Positions 33,495 to 46,113 of a stretch of 64,000 bases of DNA are shown piece after piece. Position 1 is the stretch's first letter, and every line of letters begins with the position of its first letter. Source of the stretch: Lathyrus oleraceus. Lineage: Eukaryota > Streptophyta > Magnoliopsida > Fabales > Fabaceae. The notes beneath the pieces were generated by a model, which had not been told where the DNA came from, did no database searches, and worked only from the letters and a program-made list of their open reading frames with translations. A program made the translations under genes and the position numbers. The DNA lies in assembly GCF_024323335.1 (NCBI RefSeq), contig NC_066579.1:52162771-52226770 (forward strand), read 5' to 3'.

Positions 33495-34066
33495 AGGAGA
33501 TTTTTATCGCTTTTTATCGCTTTCCTTTATTCTTATCGCTTTTTATTATTTTCCTTTATTTTTAGTATGTTTTATGTGTTTTAGTTGTTTGCTTTTCCTT
33601 TCAATAAAATAACATGTGTCTGACGAGTCATCTGTGTAGTGTATCCGTATTTCTCCCATTTCTTTAACCTTACAAAAAAAAATTGAGCAAAGAAAACAAT
33701 ACATCTTGAACATTCAGGCTATAAGACAGGTTTATAACGGGATGTAAAAGACTTGGGAAAACTTTTTCTAAAAATCGGTATTGTCTTAACACCGTAAACT
33801 TCATGATTATAAGAGTCGATCCCGATACCCCATATGATGTGGCCCCAATTTTTGTTCCAAATAAGTCCTTAAGTAGTTTATCCTTGAAGTTAGCTCCGGC
33901 TTAAGCATGCTCTACGTAGGGGACCGATGAAAATAAGTGAATGATCACAAAAATTCCTGCTTTGTTCTTAAGTCATATGAAAATCCGGGCTAGGTGACTC
34001 TCACACGGTCATTTAACCCAGCAAAATAAAGACATATGCGAAACATGCAGAAGAAAATAAAAATAA

Positions 34067-34072
<6 letters not shown>

Positions 34073-34137
<65 letters not shown>
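34073..34137. repeat. (AT)n microsatellite
   Basis: About 64 bases of AT repeat within the 3' untranslated region of the Athila element. Confidence 0.95.
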
Positions 34138-34139
<2 letters not shown>

Positions 34140-34421
34140 CCTATTTGTTGGTTGGTTCAGAGGTATCTGGTGCTGAACTTGGTAGGGTGGATTACGATCC
34201 AATCTCCCACAACTGTAAATTGGGTTAAATAAAGGGGCTACACCAACTTATGTACCAGAGCCCCATGCTTAGAAAAATTAAAAAATAAGCCTATTTGTTG
34301 GTTGGTTCAGAGGTATCTGGTGCTGAACTTGGTAGGGTGGATTACGATCCAATCTCCTATAACTGCAAATTGGGTTAAATAAAGGGGTTACACCAACTTA
34401 TGTACCGGAGCCCCATGCTTA
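34138..34421 (+). repeat. 150-base tandem duplication in the Athila 3' UTR
   Basis: Two copies of about 134 bases (34138-34271 and 34288-34421) start AGCCTATTTGTTGGTTGG and end GCCCCATGCTT. They differ at about five positions. Confidence 0.93.
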
Positions 34422-34730
34422 AGATCATAATCACTAACCGGTCACTTTACTATGGGTATGTACGGATAACGGGCTTAATGTGATTGCACCTGAATGAAAA
34501 GGACTTTAAGAAAACGAAAAGAAGGTTTAGGCATGGTGGGGTAATGTGGATTGATTTGTATAGGAGCGAAGCCTACGACCGCATTTGCGGGAAGTGTCAC
34601 TACAATATCCTTAGTTTGATTCGTTAGTACCTATCGATACATTCCTTTAATGAACTTATAAGTCTTTTTGCCTTGAATTCACTCTAGTTGATATTGTTTT
34701 TCTTGCATAAACTATAAAGAGTTTTGCTTG

Positions 34731-34762
34731 AGGACAAGCAAATGTTTAAGTGTGGGAAAATT
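34731..34762 (+). promoter_or_regulatory. Polypurine tract before the 3' LTR
   Basis: AGGACAAGCAAATGTTTAAG followed by TGTGGGAAAATT abuts the LTR start. This is where plus-strand priming is expected. Confidence 0.7.
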
Positions 34763-36332
34763 TGATCACACTGAATTACACCGTATTTTTGACTCGGATT
34801 TCACATGTTTATTAGGACTTTATTATCATTTTGTTTGTATTATGCTCTCTTTTATGTTGTTTTCAGATATTTAGCTCCTTCGGACCCTTTTAGAAGAAAG
34901 GAAGCAAAAAGACCTAAAAATTAGGGTATTTCTGCGAATATTGTACGCATGGCGTTGCACATGGCGGCCGCTATAGGAGAAGCCATGACTCATCAGCCCT
35001 CAACCAGGAGGTAACCACCATGTTCCCATGATATTTCCCATTTACACACATGGCGGGCACCACCTTTGGAAATCACGTTCCCACTAAGGAGAAGTTGGAG
35101 GGCACCATGGTCTTTGCAAGCTGCTGAAATCCTCTATAAATAGTTTGTTCCATTTCATTTTCAAATCATCCAACTTAGTTTACAACACTAAGCCTATATT
35201 TATCATTTGTAAAAGCGGTAATCCGTCACATCGGGGGGTTATCGCACCTTAGTGAGATTGAGTTGGGTCACTTCGAGTTGTTGCCATCTTTATCTTCAGA
35301 GTCAGAGGTTTATTTTCCTTGTACCAGATTTAAAGCCTCTGTTTGGAGCAGGTTCTTATTTATCGCTTTTATTTATTTATTTACTTGTCTCGCTTTATTT
35401 TATTTATTTTCCGTCTACACTTTATTTTATTTACTTTCGGTCTACGCTTTACTTTATTTACTTTCTGTCTACGCTTTATTTTATTTACTTTCTGTCTACG
35501 CTTTACTTTATTTACTTTCTGTCTACGCTTTATTTTTACACGCTTTACTCGTCCCTTACGCCTCACATTCTAAAACAACTTTTCATCATGATCAATATCG
35601 TTTTGTTTGTTGGTATTACCATATCTGGCTAAATCTTTTAAAGGTTAGAATGTAAGGATCGCGGTTAAAGAGATGTTTCACATATTGAATCTGTAGAAAT
35701 ATTTTAAAGGCTGTTTTGATTTTTAACTTGAGTTTTCTGAAACAAACTTAGTTAGTTTTAACTATTCAAGGAGTGCGAAAGCACCATGGCTTAGTTAACT
35801 AGGAATTTTTATCACTTTAAGGAAAAACTATTTTTGAAACTGTTTTCGGACGCGTTGATAGATTTGAAATCAGGAAACTCCTTGGGTAAAACTTTCCAAA
35901 TCAAAATCACTTTTCAACTAAGTTTATGAGTCTTATTTCTTAAAAATAAGTTCACTACTTTAGCGTTCTGCGCACCTTTTATAAGTGACAATAAAAGGCC
36001 TTAATTTAAGGGTAAACTCGGTTCTGAATACGCAAAAGCGACAGTTCCTATTAAATGGATTATTTTCAAGAGTAGAAAATATTGCCTCATAAGTAGTTCT
36101 ATTTAGACAATCGAAACATCACTTAACTGACGTGGTATACATTCAAACCTGTCTTTATCTGCACTGCATTTATTATTTACCGTTATTTTGCAACCCCAAT
36201 ATCTCTTTTATACCGCCTTAGATAAACATCGTAACGATAGTAATCGATAGATTGACGATTTGGTCTCTGTGGGATCGATATTCTTTTATATTATTTTGAC
36301 GCGATTCGTGCACTTGCGAATTCAGCCGATCA
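34763..36332 (+). repeat. Athila 3' LTR
   Basis: 1570 bases, complete, from TGATCACACTG to CAGCCGATCA. Against the 5' LTR (without CACTA) I counted roughly 48 substitutions, one 20-base gap and one single-base gap. It holds the uninterrupted CACTA target site at about 35850 (GGACGCGTTGATAG). The TATA box is at 35135-35143. Confidence 0.96.
35135..35143 (+). promoter_or_regulatory. TATA box of Athila 3' LTR
   Basis: TATAAATAG, matching the one at 7518-7526. Transcription from here would read out into the minisatellite. Confidence 0.7.
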
Positions 36333-36475
36333 AAAGGCTAAACTAAGTCTTGCTTAATGGACTCAACAAATTCTCATAAGGAAGCCTCAACTAAGTCTCG
36401 CCTAAGAAACTCAACAAAACCTCTTTAGGAAGGTGCAACTAAGTCTCGCCTGAGGGACTCACCTAAACCTCTTCA
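36333..36475 (+). repeat. Minisatellite, right half, with AAAGG target duplication
   Basis: AAAGG (36333-36337) followed by CTAAACTAAGTCTTGC.. and two to three more units like AAGCCTCAACTAAGTCTCGC / GGGACTCACC. It continues the array that stops at 7125. Confidence 0.88.
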
Positions 36476-38496
36476 AATGGTTCTTATGAGGCTTCAAAAA
36501 ACCGAAGGAAAGAATAAAGCTTCGAGTAGACTCATACAATAATCCCAAAGATGAGTAAGGTGTTAAAAAACTTTGGCCTCTATGAATTCTCGTGCTTAAG
36601 GGACTATATAATGTAATCGGAAGAGACCATGAAGGCGGGGCGTACATGCTTCTTCCATCATTCTTTCTAAGTCACCCTTTTATTATTTCGAGTGACCCTA
36701 TTTCGGATAGGGTGCCCATTCTTCGGGTATGTCGCACAGATCCTTAATGTATCCATCCATAACCTACGGTTGTGTGTGAAACGTGTATTGGGTCAAAAAA
36801 TGTTACATTGGGGGTCGTGGGATTTAAGTACGCTCCTTGGATTTCAGGGAATCAACTACCCATTCCCAGAATAATTGATATATCCTTGGAAGACTTGGGT
36901 CTATGCCCAGGGGATTATAAACACCCCAATATTGTGATAGACTACTACATAGAAAATACACAAATATAAGAGTTTATCATCCCATATGAACTAGCTCTTA
37001 ACCTCACAAAAACCTTAAATCTTGTGACATCCCTAATCATTAGGGATTTTTACGCATTTGTACTTTTAGCAAGTACGTGATTCTTTACAATCAGCTACAT
37101 GTATCATTTCTTGTTATTATACTTAAATTTGTTTAAGCCACAATTTGAGCATTAAAGTTCATAGTGGTAATATGGAAATTAGTTTATGGCCAAAATTTTC
37201 CCATGATTTCCATCTTCAATGGCATGTATTTCAAAACCAACTTGTGGTTTCAAGTTGATCTCGAAATTCTTTCAATCTACTTTTCAACATTTCTCCCATT
37301 TCTCAAAGGCCTCTATTATTCAAAGACCAAAATTTTCTAACATTTTTTCAACATTTAAGATTCCTCCTGCACTTTCTATCTAGAAGATTGTGTCATATGT
37401 TTCTAGGTACTCCACATTCCTCCTCATCAAACATGATTAGCATTTGATGAACATTTGAAGGACGCGTACAACATGAATTCATTTGCATCCCAACAACCTT
37501 GGGTTATTGAATTTTATTTTGATAATACCTTGTATGGAAGCGATTTCTATCCTTGTTTAACTTCTTCCTTAATTCGTTTTGGTATGAAAATATTATTTCT
37601 TCCATATCTTTTGAAGACTTGTGCTAACAACTTTTTTAAACATTGAAATGCAACAAGAACACAACATGACCTCGTTCTTGATATTATATTTATTTTGATA
37701 TATAGAAAAATTAAAATAAAACACTTTTTATGAAATTTATGACGCTCCCTAAATAATATTTATTAATCTTTCAACAAATACTAATATTAAATAAATACTT
37801 TTGTTTATTAAATTTTGAATTAGTGTTTAAATATATCCGCTTAAAATTTGGACACTTATAGAGTGTCCCTGATTTCAAATGTACCATATTAACACTTCGA
37901 TAATTTGATTTATTATAATAAACATATACAACTTTTTCACTTTTTACCAAGGTCACATAAAGACTTTTTTCTTTTTAGGAAAACTCCTCTACATATATTA
38001 TTTAATGGATTAGATTATCATTGTTTTTGTTTTTATTCGCCATCATGCGTAGCTTATGAGTTATAAATTCCTAGAGATATACCATTGTTTTCTATTGCAT
38101 TATGGTTAACGACATTAAATTGTGCCCCTAGAATGTCAACATTTCTACCTACTTGGTGAACTTAATGATCACTCTGGGATTCAAGTTATATCATTTTGGG
38201 ATTCTAATTTGAAATATAGATTTTGTTTGTTGTGAGATTTTATGGGTGTTCAATCTTTTTTGGATATATTTTTTAATGGAAAATACAACTCCTCTTACAT
38301 GAAAGACAATTCTGTCTAGACATAGAAAAAAAAAATCTAACTTTCATATTGCTTGAGCATCCATGACCTTTAACCTTTCTTAACCAACTTTAAGACTTGT
38401 CGTGCATGTTTTATTTGAACCTCTTGCAATTTTAATGGCCACTGGGCAACGACATATTCAAATTCTAATGGTGAAATAATATATTAAAAAAATGCT

Positions 38497-38503
<7 letters not shown>
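36476..38503. other. Unassigned intergenic DNA
   Basis: No gene or element was recognised. Short open stretches at 36692-36969 and 37455-37646 have no familiar motif. Confidence 0.4.

Positions 38504-38570
<67 letters not shown>
38504..38570. repeat. (TA)n microsatellite
   Basis: About 67 bases of TA, just beyond the likely 3' side of the LINE remnant. Confidence 0.95.
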
Positions 38571-38574
<4 letters not shown>

Positions 38575-38839
38575 AACACAGATATAATAAGTGTCAAGTC
38601 AAAAGATTACATGAAAATAAAAATAATCAATACTGAACAAAAACTAATAGAAGTACATCATAAGAAATCACAACAAAAACCAACAGGCAGAAGAAAAAAT
38701 TAAGAGGAGATCTCCACAACAATCCCACAATGAAACACCCTCCAAACAAGATCAAGTTATATTTCAGACAATAGAACCACCAAAAACATAAACTAGATCC
38801 TTGGAAAGCAATGACAATTGCATACGATTAGGGAGTCCG

Positions 38840-39530
38840 GCCAGCGATTTCGATTTGATATTGAATAAGACATTGAATATGGTTTCGAAGCCAATCGTTG
38901 AAGGATAAAGAGTTCATTGGCGATTTATGATGGAACCAGCTTCAAGTCAAAAAGAATATTTTTATCCTCCAACTCTTTCAAACTTGTTGAAATACTAGTG
39001 AAAAGCTTATCATTACGAGCAAACCAAATAGACCAAACCACAATATGCCAAATAAGAATTAACCAACCCCTCAACTTAGCTTTAGGATCTAAGGAGAGGT
39101 AAAATAAAAAACAAGACAAGTTCCTAGGAAGTGTCAGATGAACCCTAACCATTCAAAAATTATACACCAGACATTGGCAACCAAACTTCAAGTCACAAAC
39201 AAGTGTGAGGCCGACTCAATTTGTTTCCCACAAAATATACATGAAGTCCCCTTCTTAATGAATAATCATATTCCGCTTAAATAGATTTTCTTTAGAAGAA
39301 AATCTATCTCGCAGAAATTGCCAAAAGAAAATCAACACCTTTAGGGGGTCCAACTCTCTCAAATAGAGGAGAGGTATGGGAGCACACTCACAACACTCTC
39401 ATCATAATTAAGACTACTCCCAATTAGAGTTTGATAAGCGGACGGGATATAGGGACTCATCTCTAGCGCATTTCCACACCCACTTATCATTCTTCATAAA
39501 AAGATGAACCTCTTGAAAAGAGCTGTGAAG
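38840..39530 (-). pseudogene. LINE remnant: reverse transcriptase zinc-binding region (zf-RVT)
   Basis: The minus strand, over several frames, reads DKWVWKCARDESLYPVR, KVLIFFWQFLRDRFSSKENL, then the zinc-binding signature CIFCGKQIESASHLFVT, and IWHIVVWSIWFARNDKLF. This order is that of the C-terminal zf-RVT part of plant L1-type LINE ORF2 (and of related host genes). Stops and frameshifts are frequent. The RT and endonuclease domains are missing, as expected for a 5'-truncated copy. Confidence 0.75.
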
Positions 39531-39564
39531 AACTCAACAACCATAAATTCTTTGTGAACAAAGA

Positions 39565-40613
39565 ATGAACATCTCCATCTAAAGTCTCAAATGATTTACC
39601 CTTGAATCATCCTCCCTACTTCATCCACAATTCCATTTTAAATTAGAGAGATGAAAAAGAGTCTTTGAAATCGGATCATAAGGGGAGAATTGTCAATCAA
39701 AAGATACTCATTTGTTGGAATGGGGTATCCCTTTATTTCAATTCAAAATAATAATTTCTTTGAATTCAAATTTATAAATTTTACATATAACACTTCAAAT
39801 AAATGCCAATCAACATCATGCACATCATTTTTTTTAAAACACTGTTATAATAAATCAACCTTAATCACAATCCTTGATGCTGACTATAAAAACAGGATGC
39901 AGAATGTTGTGCTTAATCTATTGTTTGTCTCTTTGGCATTTTTTTTTGGCAGTGTCCATAAAGGGTTAAGAAGGAAATCAATTCAAAAACATGCAATGTA
40001 TTGATAAATGTACTGATACACTGTTGTTTGACAGACATGAAATAAACAGCTCACAATACTAACAAAACTAAGGAAATAGAAATGTTGATTGAAAAACAAC
40101 TGAAATTTTAAAAACGTCATTGTCATGTGCATGTATTTTTATCACAATATCTACTCTCACATTATGATCGTCTTTGAGAGCGTGCAAGATGGATTATTAC
40201 ACAGGACCCTAAATTTATCATGGTTAAACTTAAATATAAATAGAATCTGAAAAAATATTTGTCAAGTTAAATTGTGATTAAATAGATCATTTATTTGTTT
40301 TACTATTGTTAAATTATAGTTAATTTATAGAGGGTCTTTATCTGATTACCTCTATGAGATTAAAAGTGTTTATTTTTCAAAATTGTTGCTTATTTCTTTT
40401 AAAGTATTCATCAAGTGACATTGATGGACACTTTGGAGTAGTCTTTTGCTTCTTGGATGGTCTTCTTTGAATTGAGGAGAAGAGATAAACATATACACTA
40501 GATGTCAAGCCAGAGAAAAATGATAGAAATGCTACAAAATACATATATTAAATCATCATATGTTATGATTATGTAATTAACATTATTAATATTTACATTA
40601 ACAAAAAGAGAAA
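39565..40613. other. Unassigned intergenic DNA
   Basis: AT-rich with no recognised feature. A 104-codon open stretch at 39690-40004 lacks familiar motifs and is probably chance. Confidence 0.4.
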
Positions 40614-40755
40614 ATAACTAAATAACTAAATATCTCTGATTAAAAAACAGAGGAAAACAGAGTGAAAGAAACAGGGGAAGCATACAAATCCTCCCTCAAC
40701 AATCTCTATGCATCATCTTAAGACTAATCAAAAACTTTAACATGATTTTCTGACT

Positions 40756-40986
40756 CTATAAATCACCAACAGAAATGGGTTGCCCGGAAATTCCCAACGG
40801 CGACCGGGAAATCTGCCGGGAAAACTCCCTCAAAACAGGTCTTACTTCAGGTCGACCAAATGACCAATCATAGATTTTCTCTGATTCTTGCTTGATCTTC
40901 ATAACTTGGCTATGAATTAGGATACCCTTTTGTGCCAAGCTTTCATCTTTGTTGTTAATCTTCATGCTCTTCACGTTCTTACTCAA
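40756..40986 (-). CDS. Small conserved protein of unknown function, copy 2
   Basis: 76 codons, starting MSKNVKSMKINNKDES and ending RSPLGISGQPISVGDL. Sixteen residues differ from copy 1 at 1799-2029, and none of the differences is an indel or stop. Changes cluster at residues 4-22 and at the extreme C-terminus, while residues 23-44 are invariant. It is likely soluble, with no membrane segment or signal peptide. The two copies have the same orientation and lie about 39 kb apart, about 29 kb of that being the Athila insertion. Before Athila they would have been about 10 kb apart, consistent with a local tandem duplication. Confidence 0.72.
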   Translation of the reverse strand: MSKNVKSMKINNKDESLAQKGILIHSQVMKIKQESEKIYDWSFGRPEVRPVLREFSRQISRSPLGISGQPISVGDL

Positions 40987-41054
40987 AGAAAAATCTCAAT
41001 CTTTTTTTTTGACACAAAGTTTCTATATATAGACAGAGATATAACCTATGTGTG

Positions 41055-41064
41055 TTTATATATG
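41055..41064 (-). promoter_or_regulatory. TATA-like box of small gene copy 2
   Basis: The minus strand reads CATATATAAACACA about 70-78 bases before the start codon, as in copy 1. Confidence 0.55.
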
Positions 41065-41219
41065 ACACAAAGGGAAGACAATTACGAAACTTAAGAGATA
41101 AGAGATTGGAGAAGTTTGGTGAAAAATCTCTATTCTTTTGGATTCAGTTTGAAGGTGACCAAATTGGGTCATATAGTAGGCAGAAATAAGGTTTTATATT
41201 ATTTGAATGACTCGTTTAG

Positions 41220-42235
41220 TTGACCATGTTTTTTCAACCATTGGGTTTTGGTATTTGGTCAATCATTTTTCAAAAACCATTTTATTGAATTATGATTTGC
41301 TTTAAATAGAACATTCTGATATTCTTATTTTGTAACTGTGACTCTTATGTCAAATTGTTCTTTGTTAGTTAAAGATAAAATTGTTCGTTTGTTTCTTGTG
41401 GCACACATTTTTTTGGGTACTATGTCATAAGTTTTATGTGGAAATGATAGAAAAAAAGGTAGTATTTTACAATTTTAATCATATATTTTATTTTTTATGG
41501 AAAAGTTGGACCTATTACTTATATTATTGAGATTATTGTGAAAGCATGTCTCAAAAATTCAATTTTTCAGGAAAATTTTGATTTTTTTCTATTGCCTCAC
41601 TAGTTAGGCGTGTAAAGAGGCCCGTGATATGGGTTGATCTGAGTTATAGAGCATTTCTCTACCTTCATGTTTGGGAGACAAATGTTGGACTACGAGGTGG
41701 ATGTTGGGTGAATACATTGGCTTTGTGTTAGTATAAATGTGTTTTCTATTGTTTTAGAGGGACAAATAGATGACTCATATGATTCATCTTTATATGGATT
41801 GAGTTTATTTTTAATTATAATATAAGTTTTCAGAAACATTTCTAAACACATTGATATTGTGTGTAATTTATGTATTTAGAAGATGAGAAATCGAGTCATA
41901 ATTTGGATAGAAAAGAGATGATGTTCTTATGAACTTTGCGTTCTTGCTCTTTATCTTCTTATTGCTATTGTGGTTTTGTTTACACTAAATAGTGATTAAT
42001 TTTGTTTGAGTTTGCATAGTGTGGTTGTCAGTATTCTTTGTCTCAGACATCAATTTAAATTTCACAATAAGTAGCACCAATAGTGGAGAAAAGAAGTTGG
42101 GTTTACATGTGAATACAACGGATTCTAAATGGGACATCGGAAAAAAATTTATAGAAAACAATTTTGGATTGTAGAAAATGAAATGCAAGTAATCTGACTA
42201 CAAAAATGAAAAAAATAAATATAATATGAAACATT
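41220..42235. other. Unassigned intergenic DNA
   Basis: No coding region, RNA or element end was recognised. Confidence 0.4.
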
Positions 42236-44669
42236 CATTACTACAAATAAATTTTTTTATGACAATGATTTCACATCGAACATGCTAAAAATCGAGAGTA
42301 TAGTTTCTGGTAATGTCAAGCTAACCACTTATTACCTCGGTTTTCATAAAACTGAGAGAATATATGTATAAGGGAGCACTATTTTAATTTTAATATAACA
42401 TATTACCTCTTTTTTTTAAACGAGGGAATATTAATATTATGGAGGTCGCTTCGAATCCCGATTACTTCATTTTTATATTTTCTTCAATGGTTTAATTTGT
42501 ATTTCTCACTTGGCGTCTTTTCAGATTCCATTTTATCTATGTTAAAATCTTTTTTTTTCTTCATTTTTTTCTAAAGTTAATTAGTAAAACTCAAAATCTT
42601 TGTTATCATAAAAAAGATTAGACAATAATACGATTGAAAAGGAAAGGAAAATTTTCATTGATAATCAATTACAAATTACAAAAAAATAGGACAACAGATG
42701 ACTATTCAGAATATTTAAACTTTTGTCTCTACTCAACTTCAACAATTAATTCTACTATTTTTACCCTTTTAACTATCCCTAACTGAGAGAAAAGTTCAGA
42801 AATATTATGGTATGAGGAAAGTTATTTACTCGCGAGAGGTCACAACCATTTCCATTAAGAAGTTAAAAATAGTAGGAGGAAGATTAATTTTGACGTTGTG
42901 GATAAGGAAGTACAAAAGACGATTGTCATCTGAAGTAAGCGTTTCTAATTGTTTCTCTCTTGAACGAAGATTTGCCATTAGAAGTTGATGCCAAAGTTTT
43001 AAAATTGAAATAAGAGTAGCAGGACTGACGAGGTTATTGTAGTTGACATAAATTAGGAGAAGGTGGTTTGAGAAGACATTGGTGAATCTATATTGTTCAA
43101 CACAATTAAATTTCTCTTCACACTTTATTGTCTAAGCAATAAGTGATGGAGTAATGGTGATAGGAAAGCCATATACATTGGACTGTATTGACTTAGTATC
43201 CTCGCCAGATTGCCTAACGGGGACATTTAACCAGAACTTTGTTATAAGATTAGTATAAGTGGGTCCATGAAGCATGTCAAAGTAACCTTTTTATTTATGT
43301 TTGAAAATAGTTTTCATTAGATCAAAATCTTGATCTTTCAACTCATCGAAATCAACAAAACTTTCAAATTGATAACGAATAAAAGATTTTCATCTCCTTT
43401 GAAGGTTTTTGAAGACTTTTTTTGAATAAAAAGAAAAGACTTTTAAATTAGATTTGAAGACACAAAGAGATGGAAATGAAATGAGACCTAGATAATGTAT
43501 AAATAAATTGGAAAATAGGAAGCGAAACAATTAGAGAAGCTCAAACGCCTCCTTGAAAATCCAAAAGATATGTTATATTTTGAATATGAATGATCATTAC
43601 TATTCTAGTGATATGATTTCAATGCGCGATGATCATTATTATTTTTTGTAAATTTAAAAATAACATATTATCTCGGTTTTTTCATATAACCGAGGGATAA
43701 AACAAGGAACCAACAATCCAAGAATCTTTCTTCTTTATTATATTTTTATTTATAAATATTATTTTAACCAATGAAATATAAAAAAAAAATCAAAGATTTT
43801 TTACCCCAGTTTTCTATTAAAACGAGAGTTAAAGTATTTTACTTAAATTAAACATAAAAAACCATTAGTGATTTTGTTGATCAAATATATGTTGTTCATT
43901 TCATGACATATCAACACTCAAGACACCACCATTAATGATCCGCGTGAAACATAAAAAACTTCCATTATAAAAGCATATTTCTAAATATGAAGAAGCAAGT
44001 GAGACATCATGAAGTGCTTGAAACTATTTACATCCACCTCTTTAAGGTTTGCAAGATCATTTGCCATGAAAAGATCGCTAAGATGGATGAAAGAGAAGAA
44101 ATTATTTGGGTTTAAGGTTTGTGTTCTTAACTGTTTATTTGATAAAAAATCATTTATTTATCTAACCTTTTATTTATCAACCCTTTTTTGTTTTATAACA
44201 GAAAAAAATCCATGCGAGGTAAAACCATTGAGAATATAGTCGCACCCAGTATTTGATCTTGCCAAAATATCAAGGATTTGAAGATCTAACATATGATCTT
44301 CATGGACTAGTTAATTTTTATTTTAATATTATGTGTAAACAATATAATATTCTGGATAAACATTGTAGTTTGTAAACAACTTATTTTATTAATATTATCT
44401 GTAAACAATGTAATTAGTTTTAATTAAAAAAAATCTATCTTACCCCTCAGTTTTGTGGATAAATCGAGAGGTATGAGGCGTCGTTTTTGTAAACAATAAA
44501 AATCCAGATGTTAGGGTTCAAACCCATGATCAGAAAACTGTACCCCTCGGTTTTTCATTAACCGAGGTGTTAAGTGGAATATTTTCATGTCACCATTCGT
44601 TATGTCGTCTCGGTAGCCGAGGTTACATCTCTTTCGCGTGTGACGTTAAAAGTGTTATTTGTAGTAGTG
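42236..44669. mobile_element. CACTA-like element with CTCGGTTTT hairpins
   Basis: Left end CATTACTACAAATAA and right end TTATTTGTAGTAGTG are inverted repeats (one mismatch). The right end gives a true CACTA terminus. Flanking triplets are ATT (42233-42235) and ACT (44670-44672), a possible worn 3-base duplication. Subterminal hairpins of CCTCGGTTTT..AAAACCGAGG type occur near 42337, 42410, 43673, 43803, 44446, 44540 and 44608. No transposase was found, and an env-like retrotransposon fragment lies inside. Non-autonomous if correctly identified. Confidence 0.62.
42728..43420 (-). pseudogene. Env-like 'putative plant transposon protein' fragment, copy 1
   Basis: The minus strand reads RYQFESFVDFDELKDQDFDL, GPTYTNLITKFWLNVP, SNVYGFPITITPSLIA, a TAG, TIKCEEKFN and later LLYFLIHNVKINLPPTIFNF. 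The blocks GPTYxNLIxxFW, VYGxPITIxP and INLPxxxFN also occur at 50525-51245. This domain, which I recall as PF20167, follows pol in SIRE-type copia elements. Stops interrupt it near 43306 and 43155. It lies inside the CACTA-like element, so it was captured or inserted there. Confidence 0.65.
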
Positions 44670-44699
44670 ACTGATGTCAGTAAGCCAAACACAAGAGAA

Positions 44700-45960
44700 G
44701 AAGACCAAGATGGTGAATAAGGTTAAGTGTGTCATTATATTTCTCTCTAGAGATAATATTTTAAGGGATGTAACAAAGGATACGACTACATCGAATATGT
44801 GGGTAAATCTTGAATAATTATATACGGCCAAGTCTTTGCCTCATTGATGTCTGAAACAACTATACTAATTTTGAATGGTGAAGAACAAATGCATGTGGAT
44901 AAATTGACCAAATTTTATAAAATTATTGATGACTTTTAAAATATTGAGATGAAAATTGTTGACAAAGATAAGGTTCAATCTTGTTGAGCTCATTATCAGG
45001 ATCTTTTGAACATTTCAAAGATGATCTTCTTCACGATATAAAAGGATCCATCACCTTGGAGGAGGTCCAAGTGTTTATAAGAACCGGTAAGTTAACCAAG
45101 ACCAAAAAAGTTTAAGTTTAACGATATTAGTGATGGCTTAACCATTTTACGAGGGAGAAGTGAGGGTAGAGAAAACACAAAGAGAAAGAAATATATGTTA
45201 AATTCCAAGTTCAAAGGGTTTGAGAAGCAAAGTACAAATGTTTCACTCGTCATAAAACTGATCATTTCAAGAATGTTTGTCCCGATAAGGGGAGAAATGT
45301 TATTATCGTCATATTGTGATTGGCTCAAATAATGATGGTTATGAGATTGCTAGTGCACTAGTGGTGATGAGTTTGGAGATGGAGAAGAGTTCAGTTATGG
45401 ACTCTGGATGCTATTATCACATGTGTACAAGGAAGAAATAGTTTGAGACTTTGAAACTAAAATAAGGTGGAGTCTTTTTACTCGGTAACAATGACACTTT
45501 CACAGTTCATGATATTGGAACGGTTCGATTTATGATGTTTGACAAACGTGAGTTCCTATTACACAACATTGGATATGTTCTCTGACTTAATATAAATTAG
45601 TTGTATATAATCATGTTTGATTATTTAGGATATTAAACTAGAATTAAGCATGGCTTGTTTAAAAGTTTGCACGGTGCATTCATATTTGCTAACGGGTCTA
45701 AAATGTGTGATATGTATATTTAAGTTGGTTTCACTGTTATTGGTCATGCTTCATTAGATAGTAAAGAATTTCATGATAAAATCAAACTATGATCTTTAAT
45801 ATGGGCACGTTAGTGAATGTGCTTTGGTTGAATTGGATAAGTAAGGTTTTATAGATATAGAAATTAAACAAACTAGAAGATTGTGATCATTTCTTACTAG
45901 GAAAACAACATAGGGTGAAGTTTGGGATTGGTATGTATAAGTTTGCAAACCTAACTCTTA
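44700..45960 (+). pseudogene. Ty1/copia gag, protease and pre-integrase remnant
   Basis: Scattered over frames are gag pieces (RDNILRDVTKDTTTSNMWVN, ITLEEVQ-like phrases), a worn zinc knuckle (CFTRHKTDHFKNVCPDKG, second Cys changed), a protease motif MDSGCYYHMCTRKK, and GKQHRVKFGIGM from the pre-integrase domain. The order is that of Tork-type copia elements. Many stops and frameshifts are present. Integrase and RT do not follow in this lineage's sequence. Confidence 0.72.
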
Positions 45961-46001
45961 TATTCTAAGTTGAAAAGTAGTTTTTAACAGTATAAAATTC
46001 A

Positions 46002-46019
46002 GGGGGGGGGGGGGGGGGG
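46002..46019 (+). repeat. Run of 18 G
   Basis: An uninterrupted homopolymer of G, unique in this AT-rich window. It could be real (replication slippage, G-quadruplex forming) or an assembly error. Confidence 0.8.
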
Positions 46020-46099
46020 CTTACAAACCTCACTATGATGTTTTTATGTGATTAAACCAAGTAAAAATTGTTCATCAAAATATATGGTTTTGTCATCAT

Positions 46100-46113
46100 C
46101 AAAAGGGGGAGAT
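46100..46113 (+). promoter_or_regulatory. Copia polypurine tract
   Basis: CATCATCAAAAGGGGGAGAT directly before TGTAAG. This is the usual form of the plus-strand primer in SIRE-like copia elements. Confidence 0.75.

Larger units (their letters stand above)
40614..41215 (-). repeat. Duplicated segment, copy 2 (small gene plus flanks)
   Basis: It matches 1660-2260 in the same orientation, including 3' flank, coding region, leader and TATA-like box. The match fades at both ends. Confidence 0.8.

Noticed and set aside
39690..40004. 104-codon plus-strand open frame
   Set aside because: Its composition follows the AT-rich DNA, with no motif, no duplicate and no promoter support.
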